Shown: positions 8,243 through 15,820, numbered from the stretch's first letter. The stretch is 64,000 nt of DNA from Tumebacillus algifaecis (GCF_002243515.1 NZ_CP022657.1:1665001-1729000); one strand, 5' to 3'. Notes: a model not told the origin generated them from the letters alone. A program made the numbers and translations.

Positions 8243-9089
8243 AGGAAGCCATTATCCGCATCCGGTTTTGTCCGATTTTTCAGAGGCACTGGTCGATTCG
8301 TTGTTTGATGCATCGTTTGATACTCAAGTGGACGGCAATATGTATCGGCTTCGGGTGGACTTCACTCTTGTCAATGAAGATCTGAATACCCTCATTCAAA
8401 AAGGAAAAGCAACTTATGCACTCCATCTTGAATGTATAGGCACCCGGTTACGTTCTCTTTACAGATCCCGAGAGGATAACTTGGTTGTGGAAGTGCCGGC
8501 TCAGGAACTTGATGGAAGAGTTGAAGTATGTGTGTTCATATTGGCGTCAGAGGACTTGGAATACACGAACCGGAATTTCGGTGAAGATTATAATGGTGTT
8601 ACATTTTTCGTTCAAAAGGGTGACGTGTTGGCGGTCGGACCTGAATTTCGCTTCGTCCCGCCCAAAGACATTGATCCATTGCTTAAAGTACCGTCTATTT
8701 TTGCGGTACAAATGAACCCTCATTCTGATGCGCCAGATCTTGACGTCTCTTTGGCAACACCTAAAGTAGTAATTCTTCTCTCGCGCAAATTATTTACTGA
8801 TTACCAAACACTGGCAAACGTCGAAGAGATGAAATCTGTACTAGCGACGTTGATTGTGTTACCTGCACTCACATATGTGTTGGAAGAGATGAACAACGAT
8901 GACATGATCGATGAATATGAGCTACAACGTTGGTACCAAGTTTTACAAGATAGATTACGCGAACTGAATCTGAAAGGGTCCGGCCATTCAAACCTTTGGG
9001 TCGCACAACAACTGATCGGTGCTCCACTGAGCAATGCGTTGACCGATACAAAAAAACTTGTCATGGCATCTGGAGGTGGCAATGAGTAA
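8232..9089 (+). CDS. 285-aa protein of unknown function in the MORC operon
   Basis: Unrecognised family. Residues 1-150 are rich in beta strands: RLRVDFTLVNEDL, YALHLECIGTRLRSLYRS, DGRVEVCVFILASEDLEY, YNGVTFFVQKGDVLAVG. Residues 180-285 are helical (LATLIVLPALTYVLEEMN, ELQRWYQVLQDRLRELN). There is no transmembrane segment and no obvious nuclease motif. The start overlaps the MORC stop by 11 bp after GAGGTGACC, and the stop overlaps the DUF6339 start in TAATG, so the three proteins are translated in tight coupling and likely act together. A structural adaptor between the MORC ATPase and DNA or a nuclease is a guess only. Confidence 0.72.
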   Translation: MQIKGSHYPHPVLSDFSEALVDSLFDASFDTQVDGNMYRLRVDFTLVNEDLNTLIQKGKATYALHLECIGTRLRSLYRSREDNLVVEVPAQELDGRVEVCVFILASEDLEYTNRNFGEDYNGVTFFVQKGDVLAVGPEFRFVPPKDIDPLLKVPSIFAVQMNPHSDAPDLDVSLATPKVVILLSRKLFTDYQTLANVEEMKSVLATLIVLPALTYVLEEMNNDDMIDEYELQRWYQVLQDRLRELNLKGSGHSNLWVAQQLIGAPLSNALTDTKKLVMASGGGNE

Positions 9090-9886
9090 TGACCATACAT
9101 TATCTGCGAGAAGCCCATTTGTCGCTACTGAAAACGGGGATTGAAGCAAACTTCCCCCGGTATCAAGCCCAGAGTCCTTGGCTTGATGACCTATTTGGTG
9201 GTGAGAGTTACAGCTTGCCATCAAACTTTTTGATGCCCGAGGTAAAGTTGCAATTGGGGAAAGAGGCGCACAACGATCTGCACAATTCGAAAATTGTCCA
9301 CCAAGCGTTTCGAAACCTCACGTTGACAGAGGCATCTAATGAGCAACTTTGGGCATATCTGGCGCATGTGACTTTTTGGGAGTATATGATTTCACGGTGG
9401 CCGGCCGTGGCTCATGATGAGCAAGGATTTGACGATGATTCGGATGATGACGAAGAGAGCAAGACAAATCGCAAAAAAGATCCCTTTACTGTCGTTCGAA
9501 ACCGCTACTTTTTCAACGGGGGTAGATCACTGGTTCGTCACGGCATTGCGAGGCTCTGGTGGTATGGTTTCGCAACGTATGATCCAAATCGAGGCAACCC
9601 GTATGAATTAACAGAGGTACTTTTGAAAAATCAGGATTTGGCCCAAAATTTAATGGAACGATCGTTCTCGCGAAATATAATGATCCTGCGAACCATTCTG
9701 TCATTGCTACATAAGGAAGGTCAGTCTGATGACCGTTGGTTCCAACGGAAGTACTATCGTGAAGTAATAAAGCATATCAATCACACTGGTGGTGTAACGG
9801 TTTTAGATGCATTGGATGTTCCAGATATTGAGACGGTTGTGAAGAATGGGATGGAGAGTGTGGCACTAAGTTTTACTGAAGGCTAA
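9089..9886 (+). CDS. DUF6339-family protein
   Basis: A 265-aa, mostly helical protein resembling the DUF6339 family, whose members occur beside Z1 and MORC-like ATPase genes. Recognisable blocks: AHNDLHNSKIVHQAF (res 55-69), EQLWAYLAHVTFWEYMISRWP, RYFFNGG, ARLWWYGFATYD, and ERSFSRNIMILRTILSLL. A very acidic stretch (DDDSDDDEES) lies near residue 120. Translation is coupled to the preceding gene (TAATG). No catalytic motif is visible; the biochemical role is unknown. It is the last gene of the plus-strand operon, followed directly by a terminator. Confidence 0.75.
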   Translation: MTIHYLREAHLSLLKTGIEANFPRYQAQSPWLDDLFGGESYSLPSNFLMPEVKLQLGKEAHNDLHNSKIVHQAFRNLTLTEASNEQLWAYLAHVTFWEYMISRWPAVAHDEQGFDDDSDDDEESKTNRKKDPFTVVRNRYFFNGGRSLVRHGIARLWWYGFATYDPNRGNPYELTEVLLKNQDLAQNLMERSFSRNIMILRTILSLLHKEGQSDDRWFQRKYYREVIKHINHTGGVTVLDALDVPDIETVVKNGMESVALSFTEG

Positions 9887-9902
9887 CTATGAACTCGCAA
9901 TG

Positions 9903-9939
9903 AAAAGCGTGCTATGGGATATCTCATAACACGCTTTTT
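9903..9939 (+). terminator. terminator of the MORC operon
   Basis: Stem AAAAGCGTGCTATG with CATAACACGCTTTTT (one bulge), 8-base loop, ending in a T run, 16 bases after the DUF6339 stop. Confidence 0.8.
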
Positions 9940-10034
9940 CGTGGTCAGGGCCGATTCTTCATCTGGAAGAGGATGAGACCTAGAACCTTTCTTATAACTT
10001 CAGGGTCTATTTATCACATAATAGAAATGCGGAA

Positions 10035-10356
10035 TGTCGCGGCGTAAAAGTGCAGACTTTGCACGCGACATTCTGGTATTAAAAAGGCACTTGCCAACAT
10101 CGATCTACTAACTTACCCTACGGTTTGCGACGACCAAGGGAGGATCGAGAGGATGTTGAAAGTGCCTGAGCGACAGTATATCAAATTTTTGCGCGAACAC
10201 GAAGGGGGTACGATAACCGAAATTGCATAACGAATGAACGTAAATTGGCGAACTGCCAAAAAATTTGCGGAAATAGACGATTGGAATGAAACGGTGGGAA
10301 AACGATTCGGTCGTTACCCAGCTTAGGTCCGTTTCTCGAAATCATAGATACGTGGT
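10035..10356 (+). mobile_element. istA: decayed IS21-family left end and istA fragment (right copy)
   Basis: It begins with a terminal-repeat-like segment: TGTCGCG (10035) and its inverse CGCGACA (10064-10070). Then follows DNA nearly identical to the left copy (CACTTGCCAACATCGATCTA), and an istA start at 10154 reading MLKVPERQYIKFLREHEGG, TITEIA, stop, RMNVNWRTAKKFAEIDDW, and after a frameshift GPFLEIIDTW. Two stops and a frameshift make it dead. It has the same orientation as the copy at 2897-3302, so the Z1/MORC module lies between two direct IS21 remnants. Confidence 0.85.
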
Positions 10357-10500
10357 GATGAGATTTATCGTTTTTCTAGCGGTACGGTTCGTTTGGTGAA
10401 CAAAGCGGCGACGTATAGTTTGATCAAAGGCGCAGCGAACAAGTACCGGATCATTGACGACCATATGATAAAACGGGTGATCGCGGGAGAAATGACTTAA
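10357..10500 (+). pseudogene. C-terminal fragment of an ExeA-like transposition AAA ATPase
   Basis: A 47-codon open frame without a start reads DEIYRFSSGTVRLVNK, AATYSLIKGAANKYR, IIDDHMIKRVIAGEMT and a TAA stop. This is the lid/C-terminal end typical of ExeA/TniB-like AAA ATPases that accompany DDE transposases. It is fused directly behind the broken istA fragment, indicating a deletion that joined two different transposon remains. Confidence 0.65.
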
Positions 10501-10783
10501 TTCTCCCACTTTTCCTTTCAGGGGTGGCACCGCTCACGCGGTCATCATTTCCGTCAACTCTTGGACAGCAAAGCCTATCAGTTTACGGACATAATAGGGC
10601 AATAGTAACCGAAAATTCCTTTTCCGTAATAACACATTAAGCCAATCGTGTAATTTTATGAATTGCACATACATCCAGAGAGGTTTATCCTCAATAAATG
10701 TGGAACTATTTTATATACGTATGCTTCAAGTACAGTTTTTTGGTGATATTGTTTGATTATTTTACTCAGAGAGGAGTCGTACT
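10501..10783. other. non-coding stretch after transposon remnants
   Basis: No gene found. The first 60 bases probably belong to the end of the decayed element; the rest is AT-rich and leads to the GAGAGGAG ribosome site of the HNH gene. No terminal repeat was identified. Confidence 0.35.
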
Positions 10784-11515
10784 ATGGTGGTTGAGAACAA
10801 ATCAAAACGAAATCCACCGTGGCAAAGGGACGAGGTAATACTTGCATTGGATTTGTATTTTCGCAGACATCCCAAATTTTTAAAACAGAGTGACCCTTTA
10901 GTGGTTGAATTGAGCCAATTACTTAATAATCTACCCATCCATAAAGAACGATCAGCAACGTTTCGTAATCCTTCCTCAGTATTGAAAAAGCTATGGAACT
11001 TTGCACAGTATGACCCAACTTATCATGGAGTGGGTCTTATGCGAGGAGCGAGGATGGACAAAACAATTTGGGATGAGTTTGCGGGAGATCTTGAGTATTT
11101 ACAATGTGTGGCACAGCGAATCAAAGAAGGGGCTGATTTAGAGCTATCTTCGGATGCGGGGGATGATGAAGAGACAGAGTTTCCAGAGGGAAGAGTGTTG
11201 TATCGATTACATAAATCTCGCGAACGGAATGGCAGACTAATAGAGCTAGCCAAAAAGAGGGCGAAAGATGAAGGGCGTCTATTTTGTGCAATTTGTGAAT
11301 TTGACTTTGCGAAGGCTTATGGCCCGCTAGGTGAGGGGTATATCGAGTGCCATCATACTGTTCCAGTTTCTAAATACGATGAGAATTCAAAAACCAGACT
11401 TGAAGATTTAGCTTTGGTATGTTCGAATTGTCATCGAATGTTGCATCGAAAACGTCCGTGGCTAAATCTTACTGATCTAAAGGGAATATATCTTAGGGAT
11501 GAGCGATTGAGATAG
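10784..11515 (+). CDS. HNH endonuclease, McrA-like (type IV restriction candidate)
   Basis: A 243-aa protein with a C-terminal HNH nuclease. C168-x2-C171 and C213-x2-C216 form a structural zinc site, and ECHHTVPVS (189-197) with LVCSNCHRMLH (211-221) gives the beta-beta-alpha-metal active site. The N-terminal half (NPPWQRDEVILALDLYF, FRNPSSVLKKLWNFA, GARMDKTIWDEFA) is the domain commonly seen in HNH proteins annotated as modified-base restriction enzymes. Such enzymes cut DNA carrying foreign methylation; the specificity here is unknown. Start ATG 10784 follows GAGAGGAG. It stands alone but next to the Z1/MORC and AlwI modules. Coexistence with a resident C5 methyltransferase implies it does not attack that mark. 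Confidence 0.82.
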   Translation: MVVENKSKRNPPWQRDEVILALDLYFRRHPKFLKQSDPLVVELSQLLNNLPIHKERSATFRNPSSVLKKLWNFAQYDPTYHGVGLMRGARMDKTIWDEFAGDLEYLQCVAQRIKEGADLELSSDAGDDEETEFPEGRVLYRLHKSRERNGRLIELAKKRAKDEGRLFCAICEFDFAKAYGPLGEGYIECHHTVPVSKYDENSKTRLEDLALVCSNCHRMLHRKRPWLNLTDLKGIYLRDERLR

Positions 11516-11941
11516 GAATAAGTGTTAGAGTAGGGTCTCAATTTGAGGGTGTGTCAAAAATTATGAGCAACTCCAAAATGCGAGCGTTTCTTGTGATAGC
11601 GATCAATTCGGTCAGAATAATGCCTCGCGGACAAAAGGATAGTTTATCCATAATTCTAATTTCGTGATGGTCTACTTGCGACCACGTCCATTACATTTCA
11701 GCAAAGCATCTTGAAAAGTGATTTATCACTCGAAAAGATGCTTTTTCCTTTCACCCCAATTAATTGCATCTTTAATGGGGTCCCTGTTTCGAATGATTTG
11801 GAAAATAAATATTAGATAAATGCAATGCTGTTGATGTACCGCAATGCGCGGCTCCTAAGAAATAAAAATATATACACAATATAAACTTTGAAAAAACAAA
11901 TCAGTATGTTATCTTAGGTATATTGCAGAGGAGGTTTGTAG
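11516..11941. other. intergenic region with terminator and promoter of the RNPP-like regulator
   Basis: 426 bp with no gene seen. The first part is low-complexity; a hairpin at 11704-11745 follows; the last 120 bases are very AT-rich and should contain the promoter of the regulator, whose ribosome site is AGAGGAGG at about 11929. Confidence 0.4.
11704..11745 (+). terminator. hairpin terminator downstream of the HNH gene
   Basis: Outer stem AAGCATCTT / AAGATGCTT, inner palindrome AGTGAT-TT-ATCACT, then a T run. It lies about 190 bases after the HNH stop. Confidence 0.65.
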
Positions 11942-13258
11942 ATGGGAAGTACGGTAGAGACATTAGGAGAAAAAATCAGGAGACTTCGTTTGGAAAGAGG
12001 AATGAGTCAAGCTGAGATTGCAGATGGCTTTGTAACGGTATCGATGATCAGTCAGATCGAACGAGATCGAAATACAGCATCTATAGAACTGTTACAGCAT
12101 ATTGCCAAAAAGCTTCAAATTCCTTTACACGTGCTTGTAAGAAGCGAAGTGGAGCAAATGGAAGCGATAAATCAACAAAAGCTCGTGAAAATTTATTTGC
12201 AAACTAATCAATCAGAACAAGCTGAACTACTTTTGGTTGAACTGCGAAGAAGGAATGATTTATCGCAAGCTGACATCATTGATCTAACAATCGATCACGC
12301 AGAGTGTATGATTCAACAGGGCAAATATGATCAATCTTTAGAATTTCTAACACCATTAGTTACTCAGATGGAGAATAACAATTTTGATGATGCCTATATC
12401 TTGGCGAAAATTCGAAACAAAATGGGGAACGCATACTATCACAAGCTTGAGTTTACTCCCGCCTATTATAATTATCAGAAGGCTTACGATCTCATTGGAC
12501 GATTCGGCACTTTCGATCAACTTGCGGCATATATTTCATACAATGTTGGTAATACCTTGCGTCAAATGGGTCATGGACAAAAAGCACTACTATTTTTAGA
12601 AAGGGCATATTCGTATTTTCGTAATGTAATGGATATTCGTAAGCAGGCTGACACGCTTTTCACTCAAGGCCGAGCTTTTTACAACTCATATGATTTAAAA
12701 CGATCGGCTGAATCCTATGAAGAGGCCTATGTGTTATACAAGGGCTTAAACTTGGTGGCTTGGGCAGTAAAGGTACAGCATAGCGTTGCGGTATTACTGA
12801 AAATGAATGAGGACATGCATGGAGCAATATCAGCTCTAGAAGAGTGTGCAGAATTTTATCTAAATGATGCGGACTATTTAAATTATATCTTGGTGCTGGC
12901 AAAACTTGCAGAAGTTCAAATGGAAAATGATCCGAAAATTGCCCTCGAGAAAATCGTTGCCGCAGAAAGGCTAATTGAGGAACATTGCTTGCAAAATAAG
13001 GTCGAGAGCGCTGTGCTATTTCGAGTAAAATCAAAGTATCATTTGCGTAATGAGGAATTTGGAAAGTGTCTAGAAGAAGTGTTAAAGTCAGCAGATTTAT
13101 TTGCTAAAATGGGACTAGTTGCCTCTCAAGTTGACTCTTTGGAAGTTGCCGTTGATGCATATGAAAAGCTGGGTAATTTTGAGCAAGCGTTGAAACTTGA
13201 GCGTGAACGGAACCGACTCTTAAAAAAATTGAATCCGAAAGGTGAACTGATTGGATGA
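11942..13258 (+). CDS. HTH-TPR transcription regulator, RNPP/NprR-like
   Basis: A 438-aa cytosolic regulator. Residues 8-65 form an XRE HTH (LGEKIRRLRLERGMSQ, then VSMISQIERDRNTASIELL, then IAKKLQIPL). Residues 75-430 consist of tetratricopeptide repeats (GNAYYHKLEFTPAYYNYQKA, GNTLRQMGHGQKALLFLERA, ALEECAEFYL and others). This architecture and length are those of NprR/PlcR-type regulators that bind re-imported signalling peptides in the TPR domain. The stop codon overlaps (ATGA) the start of a 42-codon secreted-peptide gene, the classical layout of an RNPP receptor and its pheromone. Start ATG 11942 follows AGAGGAGG. Target genes are unknown; base composition is AT-rich like the defence island. 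Confidence 0.85.
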   Translation: MGSTVETLGEKIRRLRLERGMSQAEIADGFVTVSMISQIERDRNTASIELLQHIAKKLQIPLHVLVRSEVEQMEAINQQKLVKIYLQTNQSEQAELLLVELRRRNDLSQADIIDLTIDHAECMIQQGKYDQSLEFLTPLVTQMENNNFDDAYILAKIRNKMGNAYYHKLEFTPAYYNYQKAYDLIGRFGTFDQLAAYISYNVGNTLRQMGHGQKALLFLERAYSYFRNVMDIRKQADTLFTQGRAFYNSYDLKRSAESYEEAYVLYKGLNLVAWAVKVQHSVAVLLKMNEDMHGAISALEECAEFYLNDADYLNYILVLAKLAEVQMENDPKIALEKIVAAERLIEEHCLQNKVESAVLFRVKSKYHLRNEEFGKCLEEVLKSADLFAKMGLVASQVDSLEVAVDAYEKLGNFEQALKLERERNRLLKKLNPKGELIG

Positions 13259-13383
13259 AAAAGTTACTTTTAACGGTACTCCTCGTATCAGGTTTTTTGT
13301 GTTTCTCTGGCGATCATGTAACCGTTCATGCTGCGTCCGAAACACCTGGACCGGGTCCCTTGGGTGTGTCGATTTTGAAATAG
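13255..13383 (+). CDS. putative secreted signalling propeptide (Phr/NprX/PapR-like)
   Basis: A 42-aa frame starting in the ATGA overlap with the regulator. Residues 1-25 form a typical signal peptide (MKKLLLTVLLVSGFLCF core), with a VHAA signal-peptidase-like site; the remaining SETPGPGPLGVSILK would be exported. RNPP pheromones are made this way, cut to 5-10 residues and re-imported by an Opp permease. The active peptide is probably part of the last 8-10 residues, which is inference. The stop lies inside the following hairpin, so the pair is one transcription unit. Confidence 0.7.
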   Translation: MKKLLLTVLLVSGFLCFSGDHVTVHAASETPGPGPLGVSILK

Positions 13384-13420
13384 AAAGAGTTGTGAAGACT
13401 TCCACGACTCTTTCTATTTC
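13377..13420 (+). terminator. long hairpin after the peptide gene
   Basis: Stem GAAATAGAAAGAGT with ACTCTTTCTATTTC, extended by a G-T pair and GTG/CAC, 7-base loop. No strong T run follows, so termination may be weak. It overlaps the last codons of the peptide gene. Confidence 0.6.
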
Positions 13421-13477
13421 ATCCGCTACCTTAATGAAATATTTAGTAAAAACAACCAACTGGAGTGTTGTTTTATC

Positions 13478-13990
13478 ATGAAACGCAAATTCTGGCTGTT
13501 TCTTTCTTTGCTGTTGCTTCCATGGTTTGTGAATGGGTGTGAAATATCCAAAGAGGATGTGCCGCAACAACAAAAACAGGTGACCGGGCCTGTCGTTCCC
13601 TTAGCTGAAGAAGGGCGAAAGTTTGCCATCGACGAAAAGTTAATGTCCGATGTCGAGGAAACGCAAATTGTATATACGCGCTTTCAGAAATATGGACCAC
13701 AATACCTAATGGTACGTGGGGTGGACACAGACGGCAGGGAAAAAATCATCTGGTTAAGTGGCAACACCTCTACGGGAATTCGAGTGGTCAGTGAAACTTA
13801 TATAGAAACCTTCCTAACCGAGTCGCGGATACGTGAAATGGTTAAGGATCAGGGGGAGATCGTCGATTTGTTCCTTGCTCCGAACGATCGTGTGGAAGGC
13901 AAGGGCAAGAATCAGCCGATTTGGTACGTAGAGTTTGGGAATGGACACGTGACTTATCTGAACCCTGAAACGGGCGAACAGTTGAAATAA
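13478..13990 (+). CDS. predicted lipoprotein of unknown function
   Basis: A 170-aa protein with a lipoprotein signal: KRK, a hydrophobic stretch LFLSLLLLPWF and a lipobox VNGC (Cys21). After a Gln-rich linker the C-terminal part includes GPQYLMVRGVDTDGREKIIWLSG and WYVEFGNGHVTYLNPETGEQL, which resembles the PepSY-like/DUF5590 type of extracytoplasmic domain. It should be anchored on the outer face of the membrane. It is a single gene with its own terminator; the promoter must lie in the 60 bases after the peptide-gene hairpin. Confidence 0.7.
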   Translation: MKRKFWLFLSLLLLPWFVNGCEISKEDVPQQQKQVTGPVVPLAEEGRKFAIDEKLMSDVEETQIVYTRFQKYGPQYLMVRGVDTDGREKIIWLSGNTSTGIRVVSETYIETFLTESRIREMVKDQGEIVDLFLAPNDRVEGKGKNQPIWYVEFGNGHVTYLNPETGEQLK

Positions 13991-14032
13991 GGAAAAAGCT
14001 CTCGTCGAATGTTCGCCGAAAGCTTTTTCCTT
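13989..14032 (+). terminator. terminator of the lipoprotein gene
   Basis: Stem AAGGAAAAAGCT / AGCTTTTTCCTT with a 20-base loop that itself contains complementary CG-rich halves; it starts at the stop codon. Confidence 0.75.
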
Positions 14033-14173
14033 ATCTCACCTAGTAGCAAGTGGAGTAAAGGGACTTTGTTGTAATCGTCGCCTTTGCTGAAAGAGAGGAT
14101 ACCCTTCACAGAACCGATCTCGCCTTTTCAGTAACCATTCATACACCGATAGGAAAATCGACACAAACATAAT

Positions 14174-14212
14174 AAAGAGCCCCGATCACCACATTGATGA
14201 TCGGGGCTCTTT
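14174..14212. terminator. strong hairpin in the gap before the GTPase gene
   Basis: Perfect 15-bp stem AAAGAGCCCCGATCA / TGATCGGGGCTCTTT with a 9-base loop. It lies 65 bp beyond the end of the minus-strand GTPase gene and probably terminates it. The remaining gap 14033-14277 shows no gene. Confidence 0.75.
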
Positions 14213-14277
14213 AGCACGTATCTGATTCTGAGCAGATCAAGGTCTCGAACAATAGTAAGCATAATAATTTCTTTCAA

Positions 14278-15264
14278 TTATCTCTCGCACGCTTGAATCC
14301 TTTGCGGTAGATCGGCCTTATCTAAATCATGCCCGATAAACACCGCAAACGCCCGGCCATTCCCATCGACATCTACAATCGCAGACATCGGCGCTCCTGG
14401 TTCGTAATGGAACTCATGCAGCATTCCATATTCGGCATCCTTATAAAACCCTTTGGCGCGCAAGATCGTCTCTGGCAAGGAGCGCAGGAAGTCGAAAAAC
14501 TTCTCTTTATCCACCGCTCCTTGGAACTCATACGTCATCGTCTGCAAGTTGCCAAAACTCGTTCGTTCTCGCAACGTCGGCTTGACTTGCCCCACGTTGC
14601 GGCGGGTGAAGCCTTTTGGTTGCCTCACAGGTTTCGCTTTCGGCGTGGTTCGTACTGCGAACAGCGTGGAAGCATCCACCTCGCCTTTGATCACTCGATG
14701 CAGGGGCGCGTTCCGATTGAGCTCTTGCAATACGTTTTGCAAGGCCTCCCAGCGTTCGGGTTTCACCAGGTCTGTTTTGGAGACCAGAATCATGTCTGCA
14801 TACTGCACTTGCTGGACCATCGTCCGTTCGTTGGCATCGAGTGTTTCCGGCGATAGGTCGAGCGGGAAGCGTTTGGCGCTGACAAGGGTATAGATGCCCG
14901 CCAGTTGCATTTTGTCTGCCAGCTCAGGCTCGACAAGCGCTTCGACGAGATCGACCGGAGAGGCGACCCCTGTGGTCTCCAAGAAGATCACATCGGGCTT
15001 GTATTGCTCGACCATTTGCACCAGCGTCACGCTGAGGCTACCGCGCAGGGTACAGCAGACGCACCCTTCCAGCAGGTCCATGACGGGCACTGCTGTGTTC
15101 TGAAGCAACAGGGTATCGACGCTTTCTGAACCAAACTCATTCATCAGCACAGCAGGTGTGCGGCCTTGCGCTTTCACGTGGCGGAGCAGGGTTTTCAACA
15201 GGGTAGTTTTTCCTGCGCCGAGGTAGCCTGTCAGTATGTAAACGGGAATCGGTGAGTGTGTCAT
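14278..15264 (-). CDS. COG0523 (CobW/ZNG-type) GTPase, probable zinc metallochaperone
   Basis: A 328-aa G3E-family GTPase. Walker A GYLGAGKTT (res 13-21), Walker B ETTG (96-99), base-specificity SKTD (162-165), and the metal-binding CxCC motif GCVCC (C68, C70, C71); a CobW C-terminal domain follows (about 215-328). Such proteins use GTP hydrolysis to hand metal, often Zn2+, to client enzymes. The ATG at 15264 follows AAAGGAG. A Zur-box-like sequence lies 16 bp upstream, so expression under zinc starvation is likely and supports the zinc role, as for YciC/ZagA of Bacillus. It is shorter than YciC and closer in length to YjiA. Confidence 0.88.
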   Translation of the reverse strand: MTHSPIPVYILTGYLGAGKTTLLKTLLRHVKAQGRTPAVLMNEFGSESVDTLLLQNTAVPVMDLLEGCVCCTLRGSLSVTLVQMVEQYKPDVIFLETTGVASPVDLVEALVEPELADKMQLAGIYTLVSAKRFPLDLSPETLDANERTMVQQVQYADMILVSKTDLVKPERWEALQNVLQELNRNAPLHRVIKGEVDASTLFAVRTTPKAKPVRQPKGFTRRNVGQVKPTLRERTSFGNLQTMTYEFQGAVDKEKFFDFLRSLPETILRAKGFYKDAEYGMLHEFHYEPGAPMSAIVDVDGNGRAFAVFIGHDLDKADLPQRIQACER

Positions 15265-15279
15265 GGTTATGCTCCTTTA

Positions 15280-15300
15280 CAACAGGAATGATTACGATTT
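15280..15300. promoter_or_regulatory. Zur-box-like operator
   Basis: The right half ATTACGATTT is an exact match to the Bacillus Zur half-site; the left half (CAACAGGAAT) matches 6 of 10 positions of AAATCGTAAT, with one centre base, giving 16 of 20. It lies between the promoter and start of the minus-strand COG0523 gene. Confidence 0.65.
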
Positions 15301-15423
15301 GAGTCTTGTTATCTCTTATTCTATAGGAGAGTGATGCAAAGGGCAATTTTCATCTGGCATATTGTAGGGGAGGGGGGCGTAGAATGTACTAGATTACTAG
15401 AGTGGTTGAAAGGAGAACGCTGC

Positions 15424-15783
15424 ATGATTGTAACGATTGACGGCTTGGAAGTGATCGGGAACGGGTCGGTGCATGTGTTGCAGGATGAATCTGTTGTGTT
15501 TGTTTTTGACGACGGCGACGGGATTTTGCGAGTCAAGTTGACTTTTAAAGATCTTCGCAATAGCGAGACTGACATTACGTATGACGAGGTCAGTGAACAG
15601 GAAGTGATCTTAACTTTTATCAATTTTGCTGATCCAGAAGGTATTGGCAATGGGAAAAAGTTATTTGAGGTCGGGCAATTTCGAGATCGCAAGCTCTATT
15701 TGCGCTATTTTATCAAGGGAACAAAGGAGTCGGAAAATATGCTGCTCTACTATACCTGGTTTTTATGGCCCGCCGTGTCGTAA
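15424..15783 (+). CDS. small protein of unknown function (DUF6864-like)
   Basis: A 119-aa protein, nearly all beta strands: MIVTIDGLEVIGNGSVHVL, ESVVFVFDDGDGILRVKLTF, EVILTFINFADPEG, KLYLRYFIKG and a hydrophobic end LLYYTWFLWPAVS. It recalls DUF6864 proteins, tentatively. The ATG at 15424 is preferred because AAAGGAGAA precedes it; a longer frame from 15331 lacks a ribosome site. A simple T-rich end (GGTGGGTTTTTTT) follows the stop. Confidence 0.6.
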   Translation: MIVTIDGLEVIGNGSVHVLQDESVVFVFDDGDGILRVKLTFKDLRNSETDITYDEVSEQEVILTFINFADPEGIGNGKKLFEVGQFRDRKLYLRYFIKGTKESENMLLYYTWFLWPAVS

Positions 15784-15820
15784 GGTGGGTTTTTTTGTAA
15801 TCATACTTTCGAAAACACGT

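Noticed and set aside
10342-10530. 62-codon minus-strand frame
   Set aside because: Antisense shadow of the ExeA-like ATPase remnant.
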